A stretch of 64,000 bases of DNA, from the NCBI GenBank assembly GCA_008711295.1, contig VUYV01000015.1, positions 641,561 through 705,560 of the forward strand, in the 5' to 3' direction. Position numbers and translations under genes: made by a program. The notes below the pieces were generated by a model that saw only the letters and a list, made by a program, of their open reading frames with translations, was not told the origin of the DNA and did no database searches. The DNA is from Anarhynchus alexandrinus. Lineage: Eukaryota > Chordata > Aves > Charadriiformes > Charadriidae. Position 1 is the stretch's first letter; every line of letters begins with the position of its first letter. Below, in pieces: positions 34,306 through 44,717 of this stretch.

Positions 34306-36459
34306 AAGCTTTGGAAAAGCTAATGCCTTTTTCTCCCCCAAACTGCCTTCTGAGAGCAGCTTAAAACCCTCTTTGCTAAAATTTTCCAAAAAAATTCAGC
34401 CGGAGGCAGAGACATGTGAAGTTTCAGTCCAAATGGTTAAAGGCTGGCGTAGTTTCAAGCAACTGAAGACAGGGGCTTATAATCAGAAGTGTCAGGCAAC
34501 CTTAATTATATTATTTCCTGAAGGAAATAGTTTTCCCTGCCGAAGTCCAGAAGTTATTAAAAAAAGTTGACCTCACTGGAACCAATCAAGATGGAGACAA
34601 GAAGCCTGTGATGGATTTTTAAGGCAGGCGAGTTCACGCATCTGTATTTTCGGGGGTCCAGGATTTTAGGACAGGTGTTCCCGGAGAAGCCTGGCCCTGC
34701 GACAGCCCCATGGCCAGGAGCCAGGATGCAGAACCCCCTCCGTCCACCTTTCCCAAGCCCCCCCCAGGCAAGGGGGACACGGGAGCCCCACGTGCCCGAG
34801 GGAGGGTGCTCGCCTGTGCCCGGATCGATCGCTTTGCCAACACGAGCGAAGAAAAACAGCCGGCTGCTTTGTAGCTGTCAGGAGCACACAGGCTTTTTGT
34901 CCGTCTCTTCCCCTGCGCCCATAAATAAAAGTGACAGCAACTTTATTTAGGACTTCTTCCAGTTAAGAGGGGATGGAAGAAAAGTGAAAAATGAAATCGT
35001 AGCTCAGCAAAGGTGGAGGAGGAGGAGGAGGATCCTGGAGGCACAGCTCGGGCTGTGCTGTGGCTCCAGCAGCCTGGGCTGGTGGCAGCCCTCACGCTCC
35101 TGAAACCAGCACCTCCTCATCCCCATCAGTGCACCCTTCTCCTACGGCCTTCCAGGCAAAGAAACCCCATCCCATGTGCCCCTGTCCCCTGCTGCCCATC
35201 AACTCCCCAGCGCTAGCTGAGAGGCTCAAGCGTCTGGGGGGAGTCAGAGGCAGAATAACTGTATCTCCTTTCCTCCTGAAAGAATCTGACAAACCCCCAG
35301 ATAACTCAGAGAAGATCACCTGTTCCCCACGCATACAAAAAGCTTGTACTCGTAGCATCAACAGCAGCCCCGAAGTGCAGCTCAGCCCTGTGCAGCTCGC
35401 CAGCATGGCTGAGCGGCGAGTGCAGCATCTCCACCAGCCTCTCCAGTACCATGGGAGGTCCTGGCTGTTTTGGCTATAAGCTCCAAGGAGACTTTTGCAA
35501 CTGAGGAAAGACCTCCTTCCTACAAAAGCATGGAAAAAGAGTCAAAAAGCAAGAGAGGAGGTGATGGATGCTCCGCGAGAGGGCCGAGTACCCACAGCAG
35601 AGCTGCCCCCAGGCAATGCCCCGGCATGGGGGAGCACAGCCAGGGCTGGAGCATCCCAAGTCTGGTCTCCCCCAGTTTCTCCCAGCAGCAGAGCACCTTG
35701 CGTATCGCAATGGTATTGCAACACGTTGAAACCCACAAGCTTTGTTTCAACCTTCATCCTGCTTGTACCACAGCCGAGTTGGAGCTACACCACGTGCAGG
35801 GATCCAGCCCCCAACAGGGGTTGCAGGGCACGCGCCCCCGGCACCGTGCTTCGGGGCTGGACTGGAGTTATGCCACACACCTCCACCTCCACACAAATGC
35901 ACTCAGGGCAGGTGTGTAGGAAGAGACCCACCACCCCCGGGGATGGTCGCCCACCCCATCCGGAAAGGTTCACGGTGGAAGCAGTGTGCAGCTCCCTGGG
36001 GAGAGAGGCTGCGAGTGACCTCATGGGTTTCTTCCACCACTGCCCTCTCCGCTGCCGTGAGTCAGAGATTAACGACAGGCCATTTGTCAGCACTGGTGGC
36101 ATCATCGCCAATCTCATTTCTGAGCAGACATCTGACCTCGCTCGCACCCCCGTGACCCGTGTTACCGCACGGCTCAGGCAGCCTCCTGACAGCTCCCAGG
36201 GGACGCCGGGCAAGGCAGGGGACTGGGCTGTGACACAGCCTCATCCTGACTCAGGATGCACAGGACAAACCTTTCAGCTGCAGGATGAGCGGTGAGCGTC
36301 CGCAGGCTCGTCCCGCCGCCCTGCCTTTCCTCCCGTTGGTACCCAAGCAAGGGTCTCCCTCGCTGAGCACCGCATTAGGTTATGGAGAAGGGAGATGTGT
36401 CCCCAAAGAGGAGGGCTCAGGCAAAGACAGCCTTGCCTGAATCTCAGGAGGGGAGAAAT
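33643..36459. other. Unique non-coding DNA with T-rich tract
   Basis: No supported gene. An A14 run lies at about 33820-33833. A T-rich tract with two interrupting C bases covers 34271-34305. A GGA-rich patch lies near 35011-35032. Long open frames near 35495-36295 are compositionally biased and judged spurious. Confidence 0.55.
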
Positions 36460-36488
36460 ACACACACACACACACACAAAAAAAAAAG
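36460..36488. repeat. (AC)n microsatellite with A tail
   Basis: About nine AC dinucleotides followed by an A run. A simple sequence repeat, likely polymorphic. Confidence 0.9.
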
Positions 36489-36819
36489 AAGATAAAACAA
36501 AGAGACTGTTCTCTCATGCCTGCAGCATCCTGTGTCTCAGCCCCATCTGTTGTAGCCTCACGTTACCCACCCAGATGAGGGGTTCAGTGTGCAGTACCAA
36601 CTGTGGCACCCATACCTTCTCCACAGGCAGCCACGATCCAGGCTGAATTTTAACCCAGATCTCACTCAATGAGGAGACCAGATAAAATCCAGACACAGAT
36701 CCACCCTGCATTTCCGAGCAGAGCCTGTACCTGTGTCCTGCAGAGTAGATAAGCTATGCCACAGGGCCCAGCACCCCTCTGCCCCAAACCAGACCAGCTT
36801 GCCAACGTACAAGCCTACT

Positions 36820-37275
36820 ATGCAACTGTACTTGAACACCACACACAGCTCTGGTCCTCACACCTCAGAAAGGGAGTTAATACGACTGCAAGAGGTACAG
36901 GGGAAGGAACAAACCAGCTTCTGCATCATGGCACACCATCACTTTTCTCAGCCTAGGAAGAGGGAAAGGGAAGGAGGAGGAGACAGGATCAGCCACGGGA
37001 CCTCAGGCTAGAACTACTGTGTTGACCAAACCATGAAGTTCCCCCAGCTCCTTGCTACATGGCAGAAAACAAATGATTTCAAGAGGAGCAGGGAAAATTC
37101 AAGGAGAATGGGTCCTCTGACAAATCCTGGTCCTGATGCAAGCTTTGCCTCAGCCTACAACAGCCAGATGCTGGGAGGACTGCATCCCCACCAGGAGGGA
37201 CGAGACACTCTGCAGGACGGCTCTTCGCCTGCACCAAGTCAAGCCAGTCCCAGCTCTCGTGCTTCTCATAAGAGG
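36820..37275 (+). mobile_element. Ancient CR1-type LINE fragment, highly degraded
   Basis: Words of an old CR1 lineage shared with reptiles appear in the expected order: CTCTGGTCCTCACACCTCAG near 36850, a decayed middle, AGGGAAAATTCAAGGAGAAT near 37090, GATGCAAGCTTTGCCTCAGC near 37135, then CAGCCAGATGCTGGGAGG near 37162. The last part matches the portion that in better copies reads as CTGCCAGATGCTGGGA-like 3' sequence. No open frame survives. This is an inference from remembered family sequence; the boundaries and exact subfamily are uncertain. Confidence 0.45.
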
Positions 37276-37564
37276 AACGAATTAAAATGATGTGGGACTG
37301 GGAAAAGACACACTCAGTTAAGATGAAGAAATCAGTGCCATTAAACATCATTAGAATAATATGCCCAGAAAGCTTCATAAAAGGAGATACCATATGATTG
37401 AATGCTCTCCAGACCCTCATTTTACACAGACCCAAAACACCAACCGAGAGTCTCTTCTAACAGCCAACTCTCACAACTGTCAGAAGGTTTTTTGTTCTGT
37501 GGGTTCTTTTTCCTGAGGAGCTTTTTGGGTTTGCAATTGAAACTACAATTCTTTTAGTTCCCAG

Positions 37565-37598
37565 GAGAAAAAAGAAAAAAAAAAAAAAGAAAAAAAAT
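37565..37598. repeat. A-rich low-complexity tract
   Basis: A runs interrupted by single G bases over about 34 bp. No retroposon body is attached. Confidence 0.9.
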
Positions 37599-38537
37599 CA
37601 TTTTTCATTAAGCTGAAGCAAATGGCATTTTTGCTTGTCAAAAATATTTGACACAACTCTGACAGACTCGACCAGACATATAAATAAAAGATTTAAACCC
37701 TTCTGCTTCAGAGCTTAAGAAAAACCCGCTGTCAGTCCCACGCCAGGACAAGCTCTCCCCTACGGGTCACGCTGCCCGGGGGGCTGCCAGCGCCATCCTG
37801 GCGCTGATGCTGGGAGGGAGGGAGGACATGCACCAGCCACACCAGCCTCTTCATCCAAGTAAAACCCCACCTGCCCATGTTATCCCGCTGCAGGCTGCCG
37901 TCTCTCCGAGGCTGGATCAGGCTCCCCCCCCGGCTCAACAAGCAAACAGCCGGCTCCGGTGGCAGGGAGGCGAGCGGCATTGATCCCCTCCCTCTCCTGC
38001 CACCATCCGTATCCGATAACGGCATCGACTGGGAAGCGCTCGTTGCTTTATTTCCTCAGCCACCCGGGCTGTGCATCAGCAGCCATCAGGCCTCCTTCCC
38101 CATCCATCGTGTCAGTGGCACGGCCACAGATGCTGTGACAAGATGCAAAGAAGCGTCGAAGCTTGTTTTGAAATCCTTCTATCCTATTCAAGCCAGAGAG
38201 GCTTATCTGCGTGGATTTATACTGTTTGCCCCAATATTTAGCTACTGAGCTGACTAATCTGTGTGCAAGAAAAACCCCAGTGGCTGAGCAATCTACATCA
38301 TTCATCATTTAGATTAGCTATTGTCTTAATCCTCTTTAAACTACTGTATAATACATAAGGGAATGGATGTCCAATATGCTCGGGATATGCAGAAAAAAAA
38401 ACAGGCTGAAGCTCAGAAACTTGGACAGAAACTAGAATGACAGATCCTACCAAGCCACAGAAGAAAAAGGAAACCTGTTGCACCCCCTGACAGCTGTTTT
38501 TTCTTCTTGCTCTCTTCACCCCAGCAGCCTTCAATTA
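37599..38537. other. Unique non-coding DNA
   Basis: No repeat or exon was recognised. The 38130-38460 part is AT-rich. Confidence 0.55.
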
Positions 38538-39033
38538 TTCAGTTCTGGGGTCCCTGGTTCAAGAAGGACAGGGATCTGCTGGAGAGGGTCCAGCAAAGGG
38601 CTACAAAGATGATTAGGGGACTGGAGCATCTTTCTTATGAGGAAAGACTGAGGGACTTGGGTATTTCTAGTCTAGAGAAAAGAAGGCTGAGGGGGGATCT
38701 TATCAACACTTACAAATACTTCAAGGGAGGGTGCCAGGGGGATGGGAAGTCTTTTTTCGGTGGTGCCCGGTGATAGGACAAGAGGGAACGGGCACAAACT
38801 CGAACATAGGAAGTTCCATCTTAACATGAGGAGGGACTTCTTTACTTTGAGGGTGGCAGAGCACTGGCACAGGCTGCCCAGAGAGGTTGTGGAGTCTCCC
38901 ACTCTGGAGACATTCAAGACCCGCCTGGACGCTGTCCTGTGCAACTGCTGTAGGTGACCCTGCTCTGGCGGGGGGGTTGGACTGGGTGATCTCCAGAGGT
39001 CCCTTCCAACCCTGACCATTCTGTGATTCTGTG
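38538..39033 (+). mobile_element. CR1 LINE 3' end, 5'-truncated (copy B)
   Basis: This is a sense-orientation CR1 3' end about 100 bp longer at its 5' side than copy A, beginning near TTCAGTTCTGGGGTCCCTGG and including AGAGGGTCCAGCAAAGGGCT. It ends with two perfect ATTCTGTG octamers (39018-39025, 39026-39033). The ORF2 C-terminal frame is broken near 38747, where GGGAAGTC has lost two bases compared with GGGAACAGTC in copy A. The first part of the frame reads LERVQQRATKMIRGLEHLSY and the tail resumes in another frame. It belongs to the same subfamily as copy A, 5.3 kb away. Confidence 0.95.
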
Positions 39034-39439
39034 ATTTCCAAGCCAGCCGGCAAAAGCAACATGTAGCTCCCCTGCCCTCTCCCTTCCTCACAGCCCCGTT
39101 ACGAACGGGGGACCCCAAGCCATGCCAGCCCACACAATATGGTCCTGCTAAAGCTGCTGCCCCAAGGACGAGCACCTCTGTGCCCCAGGAGCTGGGACAT
39201 CCCAAGCCAGCATCAGCTGCATCCGTGCTGCTCTCAGGAAGGCAACAGCTCTGCACAGCCTAGCATGGGACTTCGGGCCCTGCCTTGCAAACAGGCAGGC
39301 TCAGGTCAAGGATTAAGTCCGCTTTGCTATCCGGGATCACGCCGCCCATCGCTGCGGCGCCCGGAGGGAGGACGAACAAAGAACAGGTTTCTTTATGGAA
39401 ACAGCAAGGAGTTTGGGGGGAGAAGGAGGGGGCGCAACA
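39034..39439. other. Unique non-coding DNA
   Basis: GC-rich unique sequence with no supported feature. Confidence 0.55.
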
Positions 39440-39660
39440 AGGCAGTAGCAAATGAGGCTTTAGTTCGTTGCCTGCCAGAGCTGAGGGAGCTAATAAACAG
39501 ACAGATGAGAGCTAAATTGTCTTCTGAACCTCTGTATCAGTATTCACATTACAGAAGCTGCTTCCAGCAATTCCAGCGTATTAATAATAAATGCTACATA
39601 ATTACAGCAGACTTGCTTTTGTCCTCTCTTCCTGTTTTCTGTCAATGTCTGCTTAACCCT
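39440..39660. promoter_or_regulatory. AT-rich candidate conserved element
   Basis: The segment includes GGAGCTAATAAACAGACAGA near 39487, AGCGTATTAATAATAAATGC near 39575 and ACATAATTACAGC near 39596. The clustered TAAT/ATTA cores in an AT island resemble homeodomain-bound enhancers. No test of conservation was possible. Confidence 0.25.
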
Positions 39661-42600
39661 GTGCAGCCCACAGCCGGCTCCCCACCGGCACCAGCCCCTC
39701 CACGGGCGGCACAGCCCTGGCACCACCGACGGGTGCCTCTCCCGCCTCCCTCCGGGATGGACACGGTGCAAAGGCAGGTGAAGGAAAGCTCAAGTGCTGA
39801 CGCCAGTCCGCAGCAATCACCTTCTACCTGTCAAGGCTGTGACGACGTTGCTGCAGGGTGTGGAAAAAAAAAGGAGTGTTTGGGGCCTCAGAGGTAGCCC
39901 CAGGCTGGGATGAGTTGGGGACTGTGCAAACGCCATCTACAAAGCACAGAGGAGCACCGAGTCACCAACAGCTTCTTAACAGCCAACGGGGTTTATAGCC
40001 TCTCCTGGTTTTCATCTCCTCCACATCTGCAGCTGGAGCTGCCTCCCCTACAGAGGTGCTTTTGGGGTGTCTCTGCCCCAGCCCGTGGGGAGCCCTCCTG
40101 CTTCACCCATGGTCACAGGGCTGTTGGGTGGTGACAGCTCCCCAGGAGATGCAGGCCAGGAGCAATCACACCGCACGCTGCTGGGAGCTGGCAGCAGGCT
40201 CTGGGGCAACCTTAGAAGGAAGCAGCTGTGGGAAGACATAGAAGGTGACCCCCAGGCCCCAAGTCCGGCATCCAGGGAAGGAAAAACAAAGTCGTTCTGT
40301 AATCAAGCCACAGACCAAGACACCTCCAACTTGTGCAGTGCTGCAACCACCTCCCCAGGCTCCCCCCTTATTCCCCACAGCGCCAAGGACCCTCGGACCA
40401 GCCACTCTTCCCAAGCGTCCTTCTTCCTAGGCAAGCTGTACCGTAACACCGTGCCCTGTCTGATCATTTCACGAGCCGATTCAAATGAGAGTTAAAGGCC
40501 CTCTGGCACCTTTTTCCTGGATTTTAGGAGCGTTTCATCCAATCTAGCTGCAAACTGAGCTCTGGGGTCTGCTCTGCTTCCCACAGGACTGTCTTGATGA
40601 GCATTTCTTCCTCTGTTGCAGGCAAAGAGCATCAGAACTCTGGAGAAGGGTCCACGTTAACAGTGCAATAGCTGTTTACAGCAGCGCACAGGTTTAATTT
40701 GCACCTTTCAGGCTAGCTCTCTCTTTTCCCAGCCTTGCAGGGAGGCTGCCATGCCCCCTAACATGGCTTCAATAATAGAAGAGAACAAATACCTCAAATG
40801 GGATTTCTGCGAGAAGAAACCAACATGCAAAACAAAGCCTGCCTGCCTTCCAGTGCAAATTAACTCAGCTTCTGCCCCGACTACAGACCTTTCCAGACAT
40901 GAGACCCACTGGACGGCAAACGAATGCCAAGCAACTCAGATGTAAATCTCTCCTTGCACAGAGAGCCTCAAATGCTAAGGGAACATTTGGCTCGAACAGC
41001 TGAGCATTGAGAAGCCTTGAAATGGGAAAAACAAAACAAAACAAAAAAAACCCCAAACCTCAAACCCAGCTATATCACTCACACAGGGAAGACAAGGCTG
41101 GAACGACATAAGACCGGCTGTTCCTCAGACACCGGTGTCCCACCCAACCTGGGACACGCACAGCATCCCCCAGCGCTGGCACGCTGCCACCGCTCTCCGA
41201 TGGTTCCCATGGCTGCACATATCCACTGGGCGTTTTCTGTGCAGTCTCCTCTGCAAGGTGAAGCACAGAAGCATTTTTCTCCTTGTACATGTCACAGTCA
41301 CTTTTTTTGTGGTTCTCAGAAAATGAAGCAGCAACCAGTTGTTCAGGAAAAAACGCTGAAGAAAATGAACCACAGCTCTCCTCTGTCCTACACCAACCAC
41401 TAGAGGTGCTGAGAAAAGCCGGAGGTACAGCCCTTGCAGGTGATAGGAGGAATGCACAGGACAGGAGTCCTCTGGACCGCTCACATGGAGCGGGCATGCC
41501 AGAGAAGGATGGAGCAGAACAGGGAGTAGGAAAAAAGAGCTATCATCATCATCACATCAAGGTCTTCCTTGCAGGCTGATAAGAGAAAGGCTACTTTGAG
41601 AGCAACATTGCTAGTAGATAGCTATGGTGTATGAGGAAGCCCAAGTTCCTCCCTGCTGGGGGGCCCTGGGGTGGTCACATCTCTATGGGCTGCCTCTCTC
41701 AGCAGGGCAGCCCAAATTTCTTCGCTGCAAGGACCTTTACTCCATGTGCAAAAGGCACGCAGCAGGCTGGAGTCCCCACACAGTGCCATGAGCGGCTGCG
41801 GCCGGGAAAGTAACAAGCCATATGGAAAGAGAAAGGGAAACCCACCAAGAGCTGCAAGGGAGATGACATATGTCAACCCCAGAAAGGAAGATCCCGAGCT
41901 GGACTGCAGCTCTGGGACAAACACAACCACCCAGCCAGGACAACCCGTGCTGCTGGAGCAGTTCCCACGTGCAGAGGGAAGCAACGGCCCCGCCAGCCCC
42001 CCCGCAGCGCCCGCCAGACACACAGACAACCTCCAGCCCTGCTGGGCTAGCTGTCACAGGTGTGGGAGGACGGTGGAGCACCCACATTGCTCTGCACGCC
42101 CCTCTCAACAGGGGACACCCAAGCCAAGCCCAAACCCTCCCAGCATGGATCCCTGCATCACAGTGCTACAGAGTAAAGCAAGGTTTGCCCCAGGACGATC
42201 CGCCAGCACTCCTGGATACAAAGGCAGAAAACCATTAGGCTTCCAAGCCCCCAGGCTCATCTCCAGGACAGCATCACATCCTCCCGCCAGGGCTGCTTCC
42301 CAACACCCTCCATGTCCAAACCCACCCCCCCCAAATCTCAGGATGCTCCTAGGCAATTGATGGCAGCACGTTGCAGGCTGCGTGAGCCCCTTATGTCAGC
42401 CACCTCCGCAAGCCATTTGCCATTTCAGAAAGAAAAAAAAATAAAAGAGAGAGCAAGTTATTAATTACAAATTAAGCTGCTAATTGCTACTAAGCTTTGT
42501 TAGCTCTAGGGGAAACAGAGGCAGAGCTGTGCCCCGCACATCATGGCTCACTGATTGCAACTGTGATATGAGGGGCCCGAGCTCCCCAGGAAAGCTGCTG

Positions 42601-43130
42601 GGGACAAAGTCACACTGCTTCCAGCTTGAGCTGCACACCCCAGCCCAGGGATCTCTTAATACTTCACTTCTTCCAGCCCTGACCTTCCTCCAACCACTGT
42701 GATAACCAACGGTTCTAACACTCTCCCAGCTGACACTCAGACCCATGTGCAAATCCAAAGTCAGCACCCACAAGCACCAGCAATGGCCTCCACCAGACTT
42801 TTTCTTCAACACAGCAATTGGGGGTGACAGCCCCAGGGCTCCCCTCAAATAAAGATATCCTTGCTGGGAGGGGATGAACCGTTTCCCCACCACCGCATTC
42901 CAGCAGCACTTAAAGGTTTGTAGAGCAATGAGTCCCCATTTTGCTTGGCCCTAGGTGGACTCCTGCACCTCACAGAGGACAAGAAGATGAAGCAATGCAA
43001 GAATCAGCCCACACCTGACAGCCAAGATCAGGTCAGCTGAGATCCTAGAGCTGAAGAAACCCCTCCTGCCACGAGTTTCTCAGCCCTGCCTTCTGGAAAG
43101 CTCAGAAACACAGTGCAGAATTACCTCCTC
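39661..43130. other. Unique non-coding DNA
   Basis: No supported gene. A (CAAAA)n-type tract lies at about 41029-41051. A TTGCAG acceptor-like site near 40620 lacks a paired donor. The 40560-41000 part is AT-rich. Confidence 0.55.
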
Positions 43131-43214
43131 TCTTAATAAGTAACAGGTAATAAGTAATTAAATAGTAATATTAATAAATAATGAGTAATAATTCCTTAAT
43201 AAGGAACAATAAAG
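43131..43214. repeat. AT-rich cryptic TAATAA repeat
   Basis: About 84 bp of irregular TAATAAG/TAATAAA words. It contains a perfect inverted repeat TTCCTTA-A-TAAGGAA at 43192-43206. It is most likely a decayed simple repeat. Confidence 0.7.
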
Positions 43215-43797
43215 CTTGAAGTATGGCACCCCTTTGTCCCAACTTTGAAGCACATGGGAAGCTCTCTCCTGCACAGGGAAGCAGAGCACTTACACACGCT
43301 GGACAGACCCGCCTTGTGCAGGGGCTCTGCTGGAGAAGGACCAGTTCTTCTGGGTTTGGCCACCAAGCAGCCGATGCTGAGGTCTCCATCCATCCACTTG
43401 TGCACCGCCCTTCTCCTCGGGCAGCTCAATTAAGCCTAACGAATTACATCCAGCACAAGTCACAAGCAAATGCTGGAAGACTTGGCGACCATGGTGCTGT
43501 GCAAGCAGAAGGTGAATAAATAAAATTGACTCAAGTTGACAGAAAACTGCTCAGTGAAACGCATTGGAAGTTGCCAATTTAGTGATAGAGATTCTGTAAC
43601 GAAGCATCTGTTTGAGTGACTTTGGCTCAAAAGGGGGCAAAAAGAAAATGTGACAAAAGCCAATTCTACTTTGAAATAGGAAAAACTCCAGAGTTCTATA
43701 CTATTTCAACATTTAAGTTTAAAAAAAAAACCAAAAAAGTAAAAAGAGTTTAACCAAGAAGAAAGAAAACATTGCAAGTTACCAGAATGGATTTAGG
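43215..43797. other. Unique non-coding DNA
   Basis: No feature recognised. The 43500-43800 part is AT-rich with A-runs (about 43720-43730). Confidence 0.55.
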
Positions 43798-44110
43798 ATC
43801 AGATCCGTAGAATAACTTAGGTTGGCCGAGCTCTCAACCCAATACCATGCAGGAGGAACACAACCAGCCAGCTCAGGTCACACAGGTGCTGCTGCAAGTC
43901 AAGACTCAGCATCTCAAAGGATGGACCTTTCCCATCCTTTTGCAGTGTTTTACCACACTCATGGGGACAAGATATTTCTCAGTGCCTGGCAGGCAATCAT
44001 GTGCTCCAAATTGGGCTGTTGTCTACTGCCCTGTCCCTGGGTGCTTCCAAAAATGAGTCCATCTCCTGCCTCTCCTCACCCATCAACAGGGTCTAAACAG
44101 CAATAAGACA
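43798..44110 (-). mobile_element. Degraded CR1 LINE fragment, antisense
   Basis: Read on the plus strand this looks like an inverted CR1 3' end: AGAATAACTTAGGTTGG near 43810, GCATCTCAAAGGATGGACC near 43909, TTTTGCAGTGTTTTACCACA near 43939, CTCATGGGGACAAGATATTT near 43959, TGTCTACTGCCCTGTCCCTG near 44020 and GTCCATCTCCTGCCTCTCC near 44057. These correspond in order to the complement of the CR1 3' UTR and the end of ORF2. It is heavily diverged, with no open frame. The boundaries are approximate. Confidence 0.65.
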
Positions 44111-44439
44111 CACACACACCCACACACCCCCAACACCCTTCTTCACCTTCCCTTCCCCAGGCTGCACAGACCTGCTGCTCTCAGCATCTCCGACACCGTT
44201 CCGCTCCTCCACAAACCCTCCGAGTTTCCCTGCTGACAACCACCGATGAGTTTTGACATCACATTCCCACGGGAGATGGTGGTGGGGAAATATTGTAAAC
44301 CCAGACAGACTGCACAGCTTCCTAGAGGGCAAGAAACTCTTCCCAAATCTAGTCTTAGCCATAACCGACTGTCACAGTTTTCACGTCAAAAAAAAACAAC
44401 CAAAGAGCCCTGCTCCACGGCAATGCAAACAGTTGCTGT
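44111..44439. other. Unique non-coding DNA
   Basis: No supported feature. A short CA-rich patch lies near 44106-44130. Confidence 0.5.
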
Positions 44440-44690
44440 TTCAACACAGTTTTCCTCCCATTCCTTCAATTCGAAGTCAATTACAGCAAGGTTAATGGGG
44501 CAGAGAGGATGCCAGTCGGCTGGGTAATGATGTCAAAGCACCTGGCATTGCCTGGGCAACAGCTAGGCAGCGGGGATGCAAATGAAGGCGCAGGATTGCA
44601 CTTGGTCCCTGGAAACGAGCTGATGCAATTGAGCGTATCAGCATTAATGAACATGGAAATAACGAGAGCACCCAGAGAAACAAGACACTG
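44440..44690. promoter_or_regulatory. Candidate enhancer with RFX X-box-like and POU octamer sites
   Basis: ATTGCCTGGGCAAC (44547-44560) fits the RFX X-box (GTNRCC, 0-3 spacer, RGYAAC) with one mismatch at its first base. A perfect POU octamer ATGCAAAT follows at 44576-44583. Homeodomain words GGTTAATGG near 44490, GGGTAATGA near 44522 and GCATTAATGA at 44641-44650 flank them. The combination is dense and non-repetitive, and it lies directly beside a G-rich tract. Enhancer function is inferred from motif content alone. Confidence 0.33.
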
Positions 44691-44695
44691 ATGGC

Positions 44696-44717
44696 GGGGG
44701 GGGGTGGGGGGGGGGGG
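44696..44717 (+). repeat. G9-T-G12 tract
   Basis: Nine G, one T and twelve G. It can form a G-quadruplex on the plus strand, and it is a likely site of sequencing length error. Confidence 0.9.

Noticed and set aside
35495..36295. 266-codon forward open frame
   Set aside because: Biased composition, with competing long frames on both strands. No conserved motif.
39139..39897. 252-codon forward open frame
   Set aside because: It runs through an AT-rich candidate regulatory island, has no domain and no promoter or splice signals.
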